DNA of 31,251 nt from CAZVRZ01 sp964629965 (GTDB lineage Bacteria > Chloroflexota > Anaerolineae > Anaerolineales > UBA4823), in the NCBI GenBank assembly GCA_964629965.1, contig CAZVRZ010000062.1, positions 1 to 31,251 on the forward strand, in the 5' to 3' direction. This document shows, one piece after another, positions 15,693 to 23,118 of the stretch (position 1 is the first letter of the stretch; each line of letters begins with the position of its first letter). Under the pieces are notes generated by a model that made no database searches, had not been told where the DNA came from, and was given only the letters and a program-made list of their open reading frames with translations. The translations under genes and the position numbers were made by a program.

Positions 15693-16453
15693 GCCTGGCC
15701 TTCTTGCCAGTCTTTCTGTTCATCCAATTTGTGGATCTGGCCTTGTTCATCCCATGAAAGCATTTGTCCGGTGTGAACGATAATGGCGGCGCGCGTGCGG
15801 GCAATCTTCTCATCGGTTGTATTCAAATTCAACCCCCAGGCAGCATAGATCTGGCCATTTGTCCGGCTGATCGTACGTTTGTCTCGAAAACCCATCTGGG
15901 CTGCAATTTGCTCGTTGGTCATACCTTGCGCTAACAAGCGCGCTACGACTAATTCGCTTGGTTCCAGCAGCGCCAGTGGGTTGGTTTCATCCTTGTGACG
16001 CACCTCTTGCACGCGGGCTTCGATCTCTGGATCAATAAAGCTGCGCCCCGCAACGGCATCTTTGAGTAAAGGAATGATCATTTGCGGCAGCAAGTAATTG
16101 GATTTGCGTACATAGGCATAGTGACTGAGAATGCCCGAGCGTCGGAAATCCCGGTAGTAGGCATCATCGTCTTGAATGGAGTAAAAAACAACTGGGTGAC
16201 GTGGAAATTCTCGCCGGATCGCAATGGCTGCCTGAATACCATTAAGCTGGCCCGCCAACTGTACGTCCATCAAGGTGACCTGAGGAACCTGGGCCGTGCC
16301 ATCTTCTTCGGGCACAGATTGCAAGCAATATTCCAGGGCGGCTTCACCCTGGTCGCACGCAAAGACAACTTTTTCACCGGCGGTTTCCAGGCCTGCTTGC
16401 AATGCCAGGCGCAAGCGCTCATTATCTTCAACCAATAAGATACGCAAACTCAT
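15689..16453 (-). CDS. NarL/FixJ-type response regulator
   Basis: Two-component regulator with an N-terminal receiver domain (LLVEDNERLR; phospho-acceptor Asp63 in TLMDVQL; Ser in FYSIQDD; Lys in YVRKSNY). The C-terminal LuxR-type helix-turn-helix is LEPSELVVARLLAQGMTNEQIAAQMGFRDKRTISRTNGQIY. The receiver has an insertion of about ten residues before the Asp. The ATG at 16453 is chosen because it starts directly at the receiver domain and lies 5 bases after the upstream stop; the frame is open further up but that part overlaps the preceding gene. About 254 aa. It likely receives phosphate from the kinase of the same operon. Confidence 0.95.
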   Translation of the reverse strand: MSLRILLVEDNERLRLALQAGLETAGEKVVFACDQGEAALEYCLQSVPEEDGTAQVPQVTLMDVQLAGQLNGIQAAIAIRREFPRHPVVFYSIQDDDAYYRDFRRSGILSHYAYVRKSNYLLPQMIIPLLKDAVAGRSFIDPEIEARVQEVRHKDETNPLALLEPSELVVARLLAQGMTNEQIAAQMGFRDKRTISRTNGQIYAAWGLNLNTTDEKIARTRAAIIVHTGQMLSWDEQGQIHKLDEQKDWQEGQA

Positions 16454-16458
16454 ACGGG

Positions 16459-17769
16459 TTATCGGAACAACAACGGAATGAAGATGATCAAGATGGCCGA
16501 CCAAATGGTATAAACAATGGATGCGCTGCAAAAAACAATGTGTAAGGCCTCTACCCAGTTCTCGCCTCCCCGGCTAACCGATCGGAATTGGCGAGTGATC
16601 AGCAATACCAGCAATCCGATATTGATCATATTCCAACCGATGATCACCGTCCGGTTTATCGTGATCCCACCGAGTATGGTTCGATACACGGTGGCAGATA
16701 GGGCATAAATGCTTACCAGGCTGGCAAGGATAGCCACTGCCAGGATGCCGCGGCGTAGCCAGAGTTGTAAACGTGGGCTGATATCGTTTGCCTGGACAGG
16801 TGTTGCACCCAGCAGCATCGCCATCACAGCAAAGAGCATCGCGTTATAGATGATCAATACCTCGCGTTCATAAAATGGCGCAAGAAAATTGAAAGGTATG
16901 AAGGCAGCATAGATCACCAGAACGAGTAAAGTGAATGGCAGCAGCAGGCGCATCATGTGGGCGATGAATTTGCTCAACCCCTGGCGAAAATCCTGGGCGT
17001 GCGGCGATACGTGTGGATTGAAAATACTGGCTACAGCCGCTACGGGGATCATGCCACAACCTGCGATAACGATGAAAAGTTGCATATTGTTGGATAGGTT
17101 GATATTTAGCGCTCGGAACATTTCGATCGTGATCATACTAAATACCCCCCAGGCCATGCCGAACAATCCGCCCGTGATGAATACTTCCAACGATTTGATC
17201 AAAAACGCAAAACGTTCCTCCCCTGATCTCAGCCCCATGATACTGATGCCGGTTCCAGCCCAGGCCAACAAGGGCAGGTGCAGTATAAGGATGATGCTGG
17301 TATGTTCGTGTGCCCATGTTGGTTGAGTTGGTACGATTAGCAGAATGTAAATCGTGAAAATTACCAGTGCCAGGCCAATCAACAGATGACGGCGCAAATT
17401 TTCTTTGTGACTCAGATAAAGAAAAGCCATCACGAACAAGGCCGATATTGGCGCCCACACGATCAGTAAATAGGGCATTTGATCCAGGAACAACATCGTT
17501 TCATCAGCCGCCAAGTATAAGATCAAGCTGTTCAGTATCCCCAACGCGATTACCAATGCCCAATTTATGGCGGCTCGCCCAACTTTATCCCACGGCTGTA
17601 AACGAAAGAACCAGGCCGCATAGAGCAGGTCGCTCGGGTTCTGGTGGTAGCAGGTTCGCAAGCTCTCTTCGAATTCTTTGACCTGGTTGGCCTGGATGGC
17701 CTGGCGGTAAAGCGATTCTAATTGAGCTGGATCACTTCGATGGGTCATGATTTGTTCTGTGTATAACAT
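16459..17769 (-). CDS. Polytopic membrane protein, unknown function (DUF4153-like resemblance)
   Basis: 436-aa protein, first gene of the signalling operon. Residues 1-60 are hydrophilic and helical (PAQLESLYRQAIQANQVKEFEESLR), resembling a TPR-like pair of helices. Roughly ten to twelve hydrophobic spans follow to the C-terminus. The segment HMMRLLLPFTLLVLVIYAAFIPFNFLAPFY recalls DUF4153 membrane proteins, but I would not assign it. The ATG at 17769 is supported by GAGGAG 5 bases upstream and by the promoter at 17813-17841; the frame extends 24 codons further but overlaps that promoter. It may be the input partner of the kinase. Confidence 0.82.
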   Translation of the reverse strand: MLYTEQIMTHRSDPAQLESLYRQAIQANQVKEFEESLRTCYHQNPSDLLYAAWFFRLQPWDKVGRAAINWALVIALGILNSLILYLAADETMLFLDQMPYLLIVWAPISALFVMAFLYLSHKENLRRHLLIGLALVIFTIYILLIVPTQPTWAHEHTSIILILHLPLLAWAGTGISIMGLRSGEERFAFLIKSLEVFITGGLFGMAWGVFSMITIEMFRALNINLSNNMQLFIVIAGCGMIPVAAVASIFNPHVSPHAQDFRQGLSKFIAHMMRLLLPFTLLVLVIYAAFIPFNFLAPFYEREVLIIYNAMLFAVMAMLLGATPVQANDISPRLQLWLRRGILAVAILASLVSIYALSATVYRTILGGITINRTVIIGWNMINIGLLVLLITRQFRSVSRGGENWVEALHIVFCSASIVYTIWSAILIIFIPLLFR

Positions 17770-17812
17770 AAAAACTCCTCGGCGTGCGGTATTGTCGAAA
17801 CGCCATATGTCA

Positions 17813-17841
17813 AGCATACAAGGATTGCCAGCTTGCGTCAA
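17813..17841 (-). promoter_or_regulatory. Promoter of the signalling operon
   Basis: Minus strand TTGACG (17841-17836), a 17-base spacer, then TATGCT (17818-17813). The predicted start is near 17806, about 37 bases before the ATG. A palindrome overlaps the -35 end. Confidence 0.7.
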
Positions 17842-17855
17842 GCACTCGAGTGCTT
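17840..17855. promoter_or_regulatory. Perfect 16-bp palindromic operator candidate
   Basis: AAGCACTCGAGTGCTT is a perfect palindrome between two divergent promoters. Its centre is 41.5 bases upstream of the predicted start of the minus-strand operon, the classic place for an activator touching RNA polymerase at the -35. The half-site resembles half of a CIRCE element (GCACTC/GAGTGC), but the 9-base CIRCE spacer is missing, so it is not HrcA's site. Confidence 0.65.
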
Positions 17856-17875
17856 AACATTGGGGATTCAAGCGG

Positions 17876-17904
17876 TTGAATGGGGCATACCAAATCCTTA
17901 CAAT
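17876..17904 (+). promoter_or_regulatory. Promoter of the radical SAM gene
   Basis: TTGAAT (17876-17881), a 17-base spacer, then TACAAT (17899-17904). The predicted start is near 17911. The ribosome site GGAG then lies 8 bases before the ATG at 17927. An in-frame TTG at 17876 is part of the -35 and is not the start. Confidence 0.75.
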
Positions 17905-17926
17905 ACGGTCAAAAGGAGATTGCGTT

Positions 17927-19348
17927 ATGAAGATCAAGATGATCTTGCCTGCCCTAGTTGAAGCCAAAAGCCCCTTTTGGCGACCCATCAAATATTCTTT
18001 ATTTCCACCGCTAGGGCTGGCTACATTGGCAGGTTATTTGGATGGTACGGATGAAATCACAATCCAGGATGAGCATGTCGAAACGCTCGATTTGGATGAT
18101 GAGCCTGACCTTGTCGTGATCCAGGTTTATATCACCTCGGCGTACCGCTCTTACGCATTGGCAGATCATTATCGGGAACGCGGCGCGTATGTCTGCCTGG
18201 GTGGGCTGCATGTGACCTCTTTGCCGCTAGAAGCTGCCCGTCATGCTGACAGCATTTTCCTTGGACCTGGGGAAGACACCTGGCCTGCTTTCTTGGCAGA
18301 TTACCGCGCCGGGCAGCCGAAACCAGTCTACCAATCGAGAATTCGCACGCTGGAAAAATTGCCGCGAACTCGTCGCGACTTGATTAAGCGCCATCTATAC
18401 CTGGTACCGAATTCAATTGTCGTTTCGCGCGGCTGCCCCCATACCTGTGACTTTTGTTATAAGGAAGCGTTTTTCCAGGGTGGCAGATCATTCTATACCT
18501 GTGCAGTCGATGAAGCCCTGGCCGAAATCGAACGTTTACCGGGCAAACACCTGTATTTTTTAGATGACCATCTCTTCGGAAACCCGCGCTTTGCTGCCGC
18601 GCTGTTTGATGGCATGTGCGGCATGGGGCGCGTTTGGCAGGCCGCAGGCACGGTACAATCGGTGCTGCGGCCGGGACTGATCGAAAAAGCCGTTGATTGC
18701 GGTTTGCGCAGCCTGTTCGTGGGTTTTGAAACTCTCAACCAGGCTAACCTGCGAGAGCAGCACAAGTATCAAAATCTAAACCGTGACTATACCGCTGCCG
18801 TACAGCGTCTGCACGGTTTGGGCGTGATGATCAATGCCAGTTTTGTTTTTGGCATGGATGGCGACGATGCTTCGGTTTTTGATCGAACCGTGTCTTGGGC
18901 TGTTTCCCAAGGATTGGAGACGGCTACTTTCCATATCTTGACTCCCTATCCTGGTACTGTGCTCTATCAGCGCCTGCAGGCGCAGGGCAGGATCACATCG
19001 CAGGATTGGGATATGTATGATACGCGTCACGTGGTATACCGCCCGGCGAACCTGGATTCCGAAGTATTGCAAGCCGGTTACTGGCAAGCCTATCGAGATT
19101 TCTATCGCTGGGATTCTATCTTCGCAGGCGCTTGGAGCAAGCCCGATTGGCTGGGACGACTTCGGCACTTGGCTTACGCCGGTGGCTGGAAAAAATTTGA
19201 GCCGTTATGGGACGCAGCCATCCGCCTGAAACATGTTGCCAACTTCTTGCCGCTGTTGGAAGCCCTCTTGAGTGCGAACAGTAACCCCAGCAGGTCAGGC
19301 AGCAATCTGCTCCCCGGCCGGATCGTGAGAGATGCCCGCTTCGACTAA
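17927..19348 (+). CDS. B12-binding-domain radical SAM protein
   Basis: 473-aa radical SAM enzyme of the BchE-like class. Residues 1-130 resemble a cobalamin-binding fold: FPPLGLATLAGYL, the strand DLVVIQVYIT, and CLGGLHVTSLPLEAARHADSIFLGPGEDTW. The B12 His motif DxHxxG is not present; DEHVE occurs near residue 48. The [4Fe-4S] cluster motif RGCPHTCDFCY has Cys170, Cys174 and Cys177. The SAM barrel continues with LYFLDDHLFGN, LFVGFETLNQ and ILTPYPGTVLYQRL. Such enzymes do methylations, ring contractions and other lipid or cofactor edits; the substrate is not deducible. It diverges from the sensory operon and precedes a glycosyltransferase, suggesting envelope lipid or glycan chemistry. Confidence 0.93.
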   Translation: MKIKMILPALVEAKSPFWRPIKYSLFPPLGLATLAGYLDGTDEITIQDEHVETLDLDDEPDLVVIQVYITSAYRSYALADHYRERGAYVCLGGLHVTSLPLEAARHADSIFLGPGEDTWPAFLADYRAGQPKPVYQSRIRTLEKLPRTRRDLIKRHLYLVPNSIVVSRGCPHTCDFCYKEAFFQGGRSFYTCAVDEALAEIERLPGKHLYFLDDHLFGNPRFAAALFDGMCGMGRVWQAAGTVQSVLRPGLIEKAVDCGLRSLFVGFETLNQANLREQHKYQNLNRDYTAAVQRLHGLGVMINASFVFGMDGDDASVFDRTVSWAVSQGLETATFHILTPYPGTVLYQRLQAQGRITSQDWDMYDTRHVVYRPANLDSEVLQAGYWQAYRDFYRWDSIFAGAWSKPDWLGRLRHLAYAGGWKKFEPLWDAAIRLKHVANFLPLLEALLSANSNPSRSGSNLLPGRIVRDARFD

Positions 19349-19418
19349 AAGCAATAAGTGAATTGTGCTTTGGTCGCCCCCATTGTTAAAAGCATTCCCT
19401 CCAATCTGGGTTTTGTTT

Positions 19419-19444
19419 GCCCCACAATAATGGGCTTGCTTTTT
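19419..19444 (+). terminator. Weak terminator candidate
   Basis: CCCA (19421-19424) and TGGG (19431-19434) form a short stem with a 6-base loop, followed by TTGCTTTTT. It lies between the radical SAM and glycosyltransferase genes. The stem is weak, so read-through is likely. Confidence 0.3.
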
Positions 19445-19471
19445 CCGGCGCTTTGAATTACCCTTTCCGGT

Positions 19472-20659
19472 ATGAGGATTCTCTTCCTTGCAGATGGGCG
19501 TTCCCCCATCGCTTTGAATTGGATTGACTATTTTCTTCGCCAGGGAGATGATGTTCACCTGGTCTCTTCTTTTCCATGTTCGCCTCCAGCCGGGCTTACT
19601 TCATTTTGGGTGATTCCAGTGGCCTTCAGCAGCGCCAAGGCAGCATCTCCGGCAACTGAAGCATGGGAAATAGGATCGGGTTGGCTGTGGGGAGGAAGGT
19701 TGGTGAAGCTGCGTACAGTCGTGCGCCAGTGGTTGGGCCCGCTGACGCTCCCTCGTGCAGCGCGTCGTCTGGCGCCTTTAATCACTGCGTTGCAGCCAGA
19801 TCTAATACATGCCATGCGTATTCCTTATGAGGGTATGTTGGCTGCGCTGGTCCTTGCTCACTTGAATACGCCACCGCCGTTGTTGGTTTCGGTCTGGGGT
19901 AATGATTTCACTCTCCACGCCCGTGCCAACCCCTGGATGTCGGTTTTGACTCGGCGCACACTGAACGCAGCAGCTGCACTGCACACTGATTGCCAACGTG
20001 ATCTACGTCTGGCGCACGAGTGGGGATTCGCTCGTCAGAAGCCATCTGTTGTGCTGCCGGGTGCTGGTGGTTTGCAATTGGATGTATTCAAACCACCAAT
20101 GTTAAATAGATCTGCCAACCTGGTGGTCAACCCGCGCGGCATTCGTGCCTATGTTCGCAACGATACGTTTTTTCAAGCGGCTGCTATCTTGCATCAAGCG
20201 CACCCTGAGATTAGGTTTGTTTGCCCAAACATGGCTGGCGAGCGGCAAGCATTGCGCTGGATAGAACAGTTGGGTTTGCGAGACTGTGTGGATTTATTGC
20301 CCAAATTATCTCGGGGGGAGATGGCGCAAATTTTTCAGCGCGCCAATCTCGTAACATCGATTACCACCCATGATGGCACACCCAATTCGCTGCTCGAAGC
20401 TCTTGCTTGCGCTTGCTTCCCGATCGCAGGGAATATTGAAGCTTTGCGCGAGTGGATCACGCCTGGTGTAAACGGCTTCCTGGTTGATCCAGGAGATCCA
20501 AAAGCATTGGCAGCCGCTATCCTGCAGGCTTTGGATGATCCGGATTTACGCCTGCGGGCAGCCGTGATCAACGAAAGATTGGTGCGAGAACGAGCCGAAT
20601 ATGGAGCGGTCATGCAGCAAGCTTCGGTGTTTTATCGAAATTTGACAACTCCCAACTAA
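19472..20659 (+). CDS. Glycosyltransferase family 4 protein
   Basis: 395-aa GT-B glycosyltransferase. The N-terminal domain starts MRILFLADGRSPIALNWIDYF, with LLVSVWGNDFTLHARANPWM in the acceptor half. The C-terminal domain has LVVNPRGIRAYVRNDTFFQAA, FVCPNMAGERQALRWI, LPKLSRGEMAQIFQRANL and the donor-binding stretch HDGTPNSLLEALACACFPIAGNIEALREWI (E-x7-E type). Its style resembles the pseudaminic or lipid-linked sugar transferases, without a firm assignment. No ribosome site precedes the ATG. A weak TTGCTT-N17-TACCCT pair ends 7 bases before it. It follows the radical SAM gene after 123 bases. Confidence 0.92.
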   Translation: MRILFLADGRSPIALNWIDYFLRQGDDVHLVSSFPCSPPAGLTSFWVIPVAFSSAKAASPATEAWEIGSGWLWGGRLVKLRTVVRQWLGPLTLPRAARRLAPLITALQPDLIHAMRIPYEGMLAALVLAHLNTPPPLLVSVWGNDFTLHARANPWMSVLTRRTLNAAAALHTDCQRDLRLAHEWGFARQKPSVVLPGAGGLQLDVFKPPMLNRSANLVVNPRGIRAYVRNDTFFQAAAILHQAHPEIRFVCPNMAGERQALRWIEQLGLRDCVDLLPKLSRGEMAQIFQRANLVTSITTHDGTPNSLLEALACACFPIAGNIEALREWITPGVNGFLVDPGDPKALAAAILQALDDPDLRLRAAVINERLVRERAEYGAVMQQASVFYRNLTTPN

Positions 20660-20738
20660 TCCCAATTCCTATGCCCGGTTAGGGGTATACCCGCTGGCAG
20701 CGCGTGCTTTGGCTTTCGATGGTCATCATATAACGAAA

Positions 20739-20758
20739 AAAGGGATTTGCTTCCCTTT
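20739..20758. promoter_or_regulatory. Operator-like inverted repeat before the GH13 gene
   Basis: AAAGGGA (20739-20745) and TCCCTTT (20752-20758) form a perfect 7-bp inverted repeat with a 6-base spacer. It covers about -34 to -15 of the predicted promoter, a position where a repressor would block polymerase. It could alternatively be an RNA hairpin of an upstream transcript. Confidence 0.55.
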
Positions 20759-20766
20759 GGTATAAT
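20758..20766 (+). promoter_or_regulatory. Extended -10 promoter of the GH13 gene
   Basis: TGG-TATAAT, a consensus -10 with TGn extension; the -35 position (AAAAGG) is not consensus. The predicted start is near 20773, giving a short leader with GGAAAGGAG 5 bases before the ATG. Confidence 0.65.
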
Positions 20767-20794
20767 CTTTTTATACCCTTGGAAAGGAGTAAAA

Positions 20795-22423
20795 ATGCAA
20801 TCCAAATCTAAAACTTTGCATTGGTGGCAGCGTGGTGTAGTTTATCAAATCTACCCGCGCAGCTTTATGGATTCAAACGGTGATGGCGTTGGCGACCTGC
20901 AGGGCGTGATTGATAAACTGGATTATTTAAATGACGGCACCCCCAATTCGTTAGGGGTAGATGCCATCTGGTTCAGCCCCATCTTCCCTTCGCCGATGGC
21001 AGATTTCGGCTATGATGTGGCCGATTACTGCGATATCGAGCCTTTGTTCGGCGACCTGGCTACCTTCGATCGCCTGGTGGCTGAAGCCCACCGGCGCGAT
21101 ATGAAAGTGATCATCGACTGGGTTCCCAATCACACTTCCGACATGCATCGTTGGTTCCAGGAGTCCCGCAGCAGTCGCAACAACCCTCGGCGCGATTGGT
21201 ATATTTGGCGAGATCCTAGACCTGATGGCTCGCCGCCCAATAATTGGGGCAGCTTCTTTGGCGGGCCGGCCTGGACGTTCGATGAGCGTACCGGACAGTA
21301 TTATATGCACCAGTTTGTGCCCGAACAGCCCGAATTGAACTGGCGCAACCCAGAAACCAAAGCTGCTATGCTGGATACACTCCGTTTTTGGATGCGTCGA
21401 GGTGTGGATGGCTTTCGGATGGATGTGGTCGGCTTGATCATAAAAGACGAGGCTTTACGTGATAATCCGCCAAATCCGCACGCCCCGGCCAACCTACCTC
21501 CGAACGACTTGTTCAGTCGTTTGCTCCAGGTGTATAACATGGATCAGGATGATGTGCATCCCGTCATTGGGGAAATCCGCCGCACATTGGATGAATTTGG
21601 CGACACTTGCGGTATTGGTGAGCTGTGGGGACCGATGGATCGCTGGGTGAAGTATTATGGCGAGCATGGAGATGAATTGCATTTACCCTTCAACTTCCGC
21701 TTGATGCACCAGCCATTCACTGCCCAAGCCATGCTCGCATCCGTGAATGAAGTGGAATCTGCCCTGCCAGATTTTGCCTGGCCAAACTATGTGTTGGGAA
21801 ATCACGATAACCCGCGCTTTGCCTCGCGTTTTGGCGGGCTGCCACAGGCGCGCCTGGCCGGTATGATGTTGTTGACTCTGCGTGGCACACCAACTCTGTA
21901 TTATGGCGATGAAATAGGTCTTGAAAATGGCGTTATCCCGCCAGAGAAGATGGTCGATCCGCAGGGCGTGAACCTGGGTCCGGAACGCAGCCGCGACGTG
22001 GCCCGTACGCCCATGCAGTGGGATGCTAGTCCCAATGCAGGCTTCTCCTCTGTGGAGCCCTGGCTGCCGGTTTCAGCAGATTATCGCCAGCGTAATGTGC
22101 AGTCACAAGCCAGGGAGTCTGGCTCGTTTCTGAATTTGTATCGCCGTTTGCTCTGGCTGCGGCGTGAAAGCCCGGCACTCTATGGCGGTAGTTACCGGGC
22201 GCTTGATACAGGAGTTGATACTTTTGCCTATTTGCGCCAGGATGGTCGCGAACGCAAGTTGATCCTCTTGAACTTCAGCAATTCGGCGCGCAAAGTTTCG
22301 CTTGCTGATTTAGATCAGACAACCGGGCGGATCATTCTATCCACCAATTTGGATCGTGAAGGAAAAGTCTCGCTGGATGACTTGGTTCTGGAACCCTACC
22401 AGGGATTGATCCTGGATATTTGA
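20795..22423 (+). CDS. GH13 alpha-glucosidase (oligo-1,6-glucosidase type)
   Basis: Intracellular alpha-glucosidase of the GH13 family: it hydrolyses the non-reducing end of small alpha-glucans. A (beta/alpha)8 barrel begins WWQRGVVYQIYPRSFMDSNGDG and includes IDWVPNHTS (region I). The nucleophile Asp210 lies in GFRMDVV, the acid/base Glu276 in IGELWG, and the transition-state stabiliser Asp338 in GNHDNPR. The region V segment reads QPELNW. Val follows the nucleophile, as in alpha-1,6-specific enzymes, whereas alpha-1,4 enzymes usually have Thr or Ala there. There is no signal peptide. At 542 aa the length is normal. The ATG at 20795 is fixed by GGAAAGGAG 5 bases upstream. Confidence 0.95.
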   Translation: MQSKSKTLHWWQRGVVYQIYPRSFMDSNGDGVGDLQGVIDKLDYLNDGTPNSLGVDAIWFSPIFPSPMADFGYDVADYCDIEPLFGDLATFDRLVAEAHRRDMKVIIDWVPNHTSDMHRWFQESRSSRNNPRRDWYIWRDPRPDGSPPNNWGSFFGGPAWTFDERTGQYYMHQFVPEQPELNWRNPETKAAMLDTLRFWMRRGVDGFRMDVVGLIIKDEALRDNPPNPHAPANLPPNDLFSRLLQVYNMDQDDVHPVIGEIRRTLDEFGDTCGIGELWGPMDRWVKYYGEHGDELHLPFNFRLMHQPFTAQAMLASVNEVESALPDFAWPNYVLGNHDNPRFASRFGGLPQARLAGMMLLTLRGTPTLYYGDEIGLENGVIPPEKMVDPQGVNLGPERSRDVARTPMQWDASPNAGFSSVEPWLPVSADYRQRNVQSQARESGSFLNLYRRLLWLRRESPALYGGSYRALDTGVDTFAYLRQDGRERKLILLNFSNSARKVSLADLDQTTGRIILSTNLDREGKVSLDDLVLEPYQGLILDI

Positions 22424-22455
22424 TCCACCGGTTAGCGGGTGATCTTAGCTTTTCT

Positions 22456-23115
22456 TCAATCTGACGGTGCCGGGTAACCCATCTTGGTGGCTCGCCAGGC
22501 TGCGAGTATTGCCAGGATATCTGTTAATAGCCAGGCGATCAAAGCCACCAGGTGATCTGCGGTCGTATCCAAACTACGCGCCCAATAATTGACCAGGTTT
22601 GCCAGGCCATATGCCAGTGATGAAAGCAGCAGGAACCCAAAGACGGATTTCCATGCGCTTTGCTCGCTGTTCCAGCGTTGCCCAACCAACCAGATCGCTC
22701 CAGCATCCAAGACAGGGTAGATCACTCCGCCCAGGATATAGTCGCGGTTCTGGCTGGCTGCAGCCAGTAAAGGTTGTGACAAGCCAAACCAAAGTATGAA
22801 ACCTGCTGCCAGCATCACTGCCAGGATTTCGGCGAGCTGTCGCAGTTGAAATCGTTTGGGGTGGAGCCATATCGCCAGCCCAAACAAGATATAGCGCAGT
22901 ACATAAAAGAGATCTGTAATGCCAGGCACGATCTCATCGCTGACCAGCAGCATGTAAACACCCCATAGGATGCTGGAAAATACATTGATAGACCAGGCGG
23001 AAGCTAACAATGCCCAAAATGTTCGCTCTGTTGGACGGCGCGCGGCCAGATACCATAGCCAGGCAGTCAACAGCAAGCTGATCAGCGATGAGACTCCGTA
23101 AAATATGTCAGACAT
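22456..23115 (-). CDS. Multi-span membrane protein, unknown function
   Basis: 219-aa protein of about seven hydrophobic spans joined by short loops, with no catalytic domain. Charged patches such as HPKRFQLRQLAE and RATKMG lie between spans. It resembles the membrane sensory part of kinases or cyclases but stands alone, so a sensor or a small transporter are both possible. The ATG is 3 bases after the lpdA stop and has no ribosome site (the leader is TATATAAAAT), so it is probably made by reinitiation. It ends the five-gene minus-strand run. The convergent GH13 stop is 32 bases away. Confidence 0.75.
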   Translation of the reverse strand: MSDIFYGVSSLISLLLTAWLWYLAARRPTERTFWALLASAWSINVFSSILWGVYMLLVSDEIVPGITDLFYVLRYILFGLAIWLHPKRFQLRQLAEILAVMLAAGFILWFGLSQPLLAAASQNRDYILGGVIYPVLDAGAIWLVGQRWNSEQSAWKSVFGFLLLSSLAYGLANLVNYWARSLDTTADHLVALIAWLLTDILAILAAWRATKMGYPAPSD

Positions 23116-23118
23116 ATT

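Noticed and set aside
17876..17926. Earlier TTG start of the radical SAM gene
   Set aside because: The TTG is the -35 hexamer of a good promoter, and the extra 17 residues have no domain value; ATG 17927 has a proper ribosome site.
22426..22453. Terminator between the GH13 gene and the convergent membrane-protein gene
   Set aside because: The stem has only four to five pairs with a bulge, and the T-run is 8 bases away.
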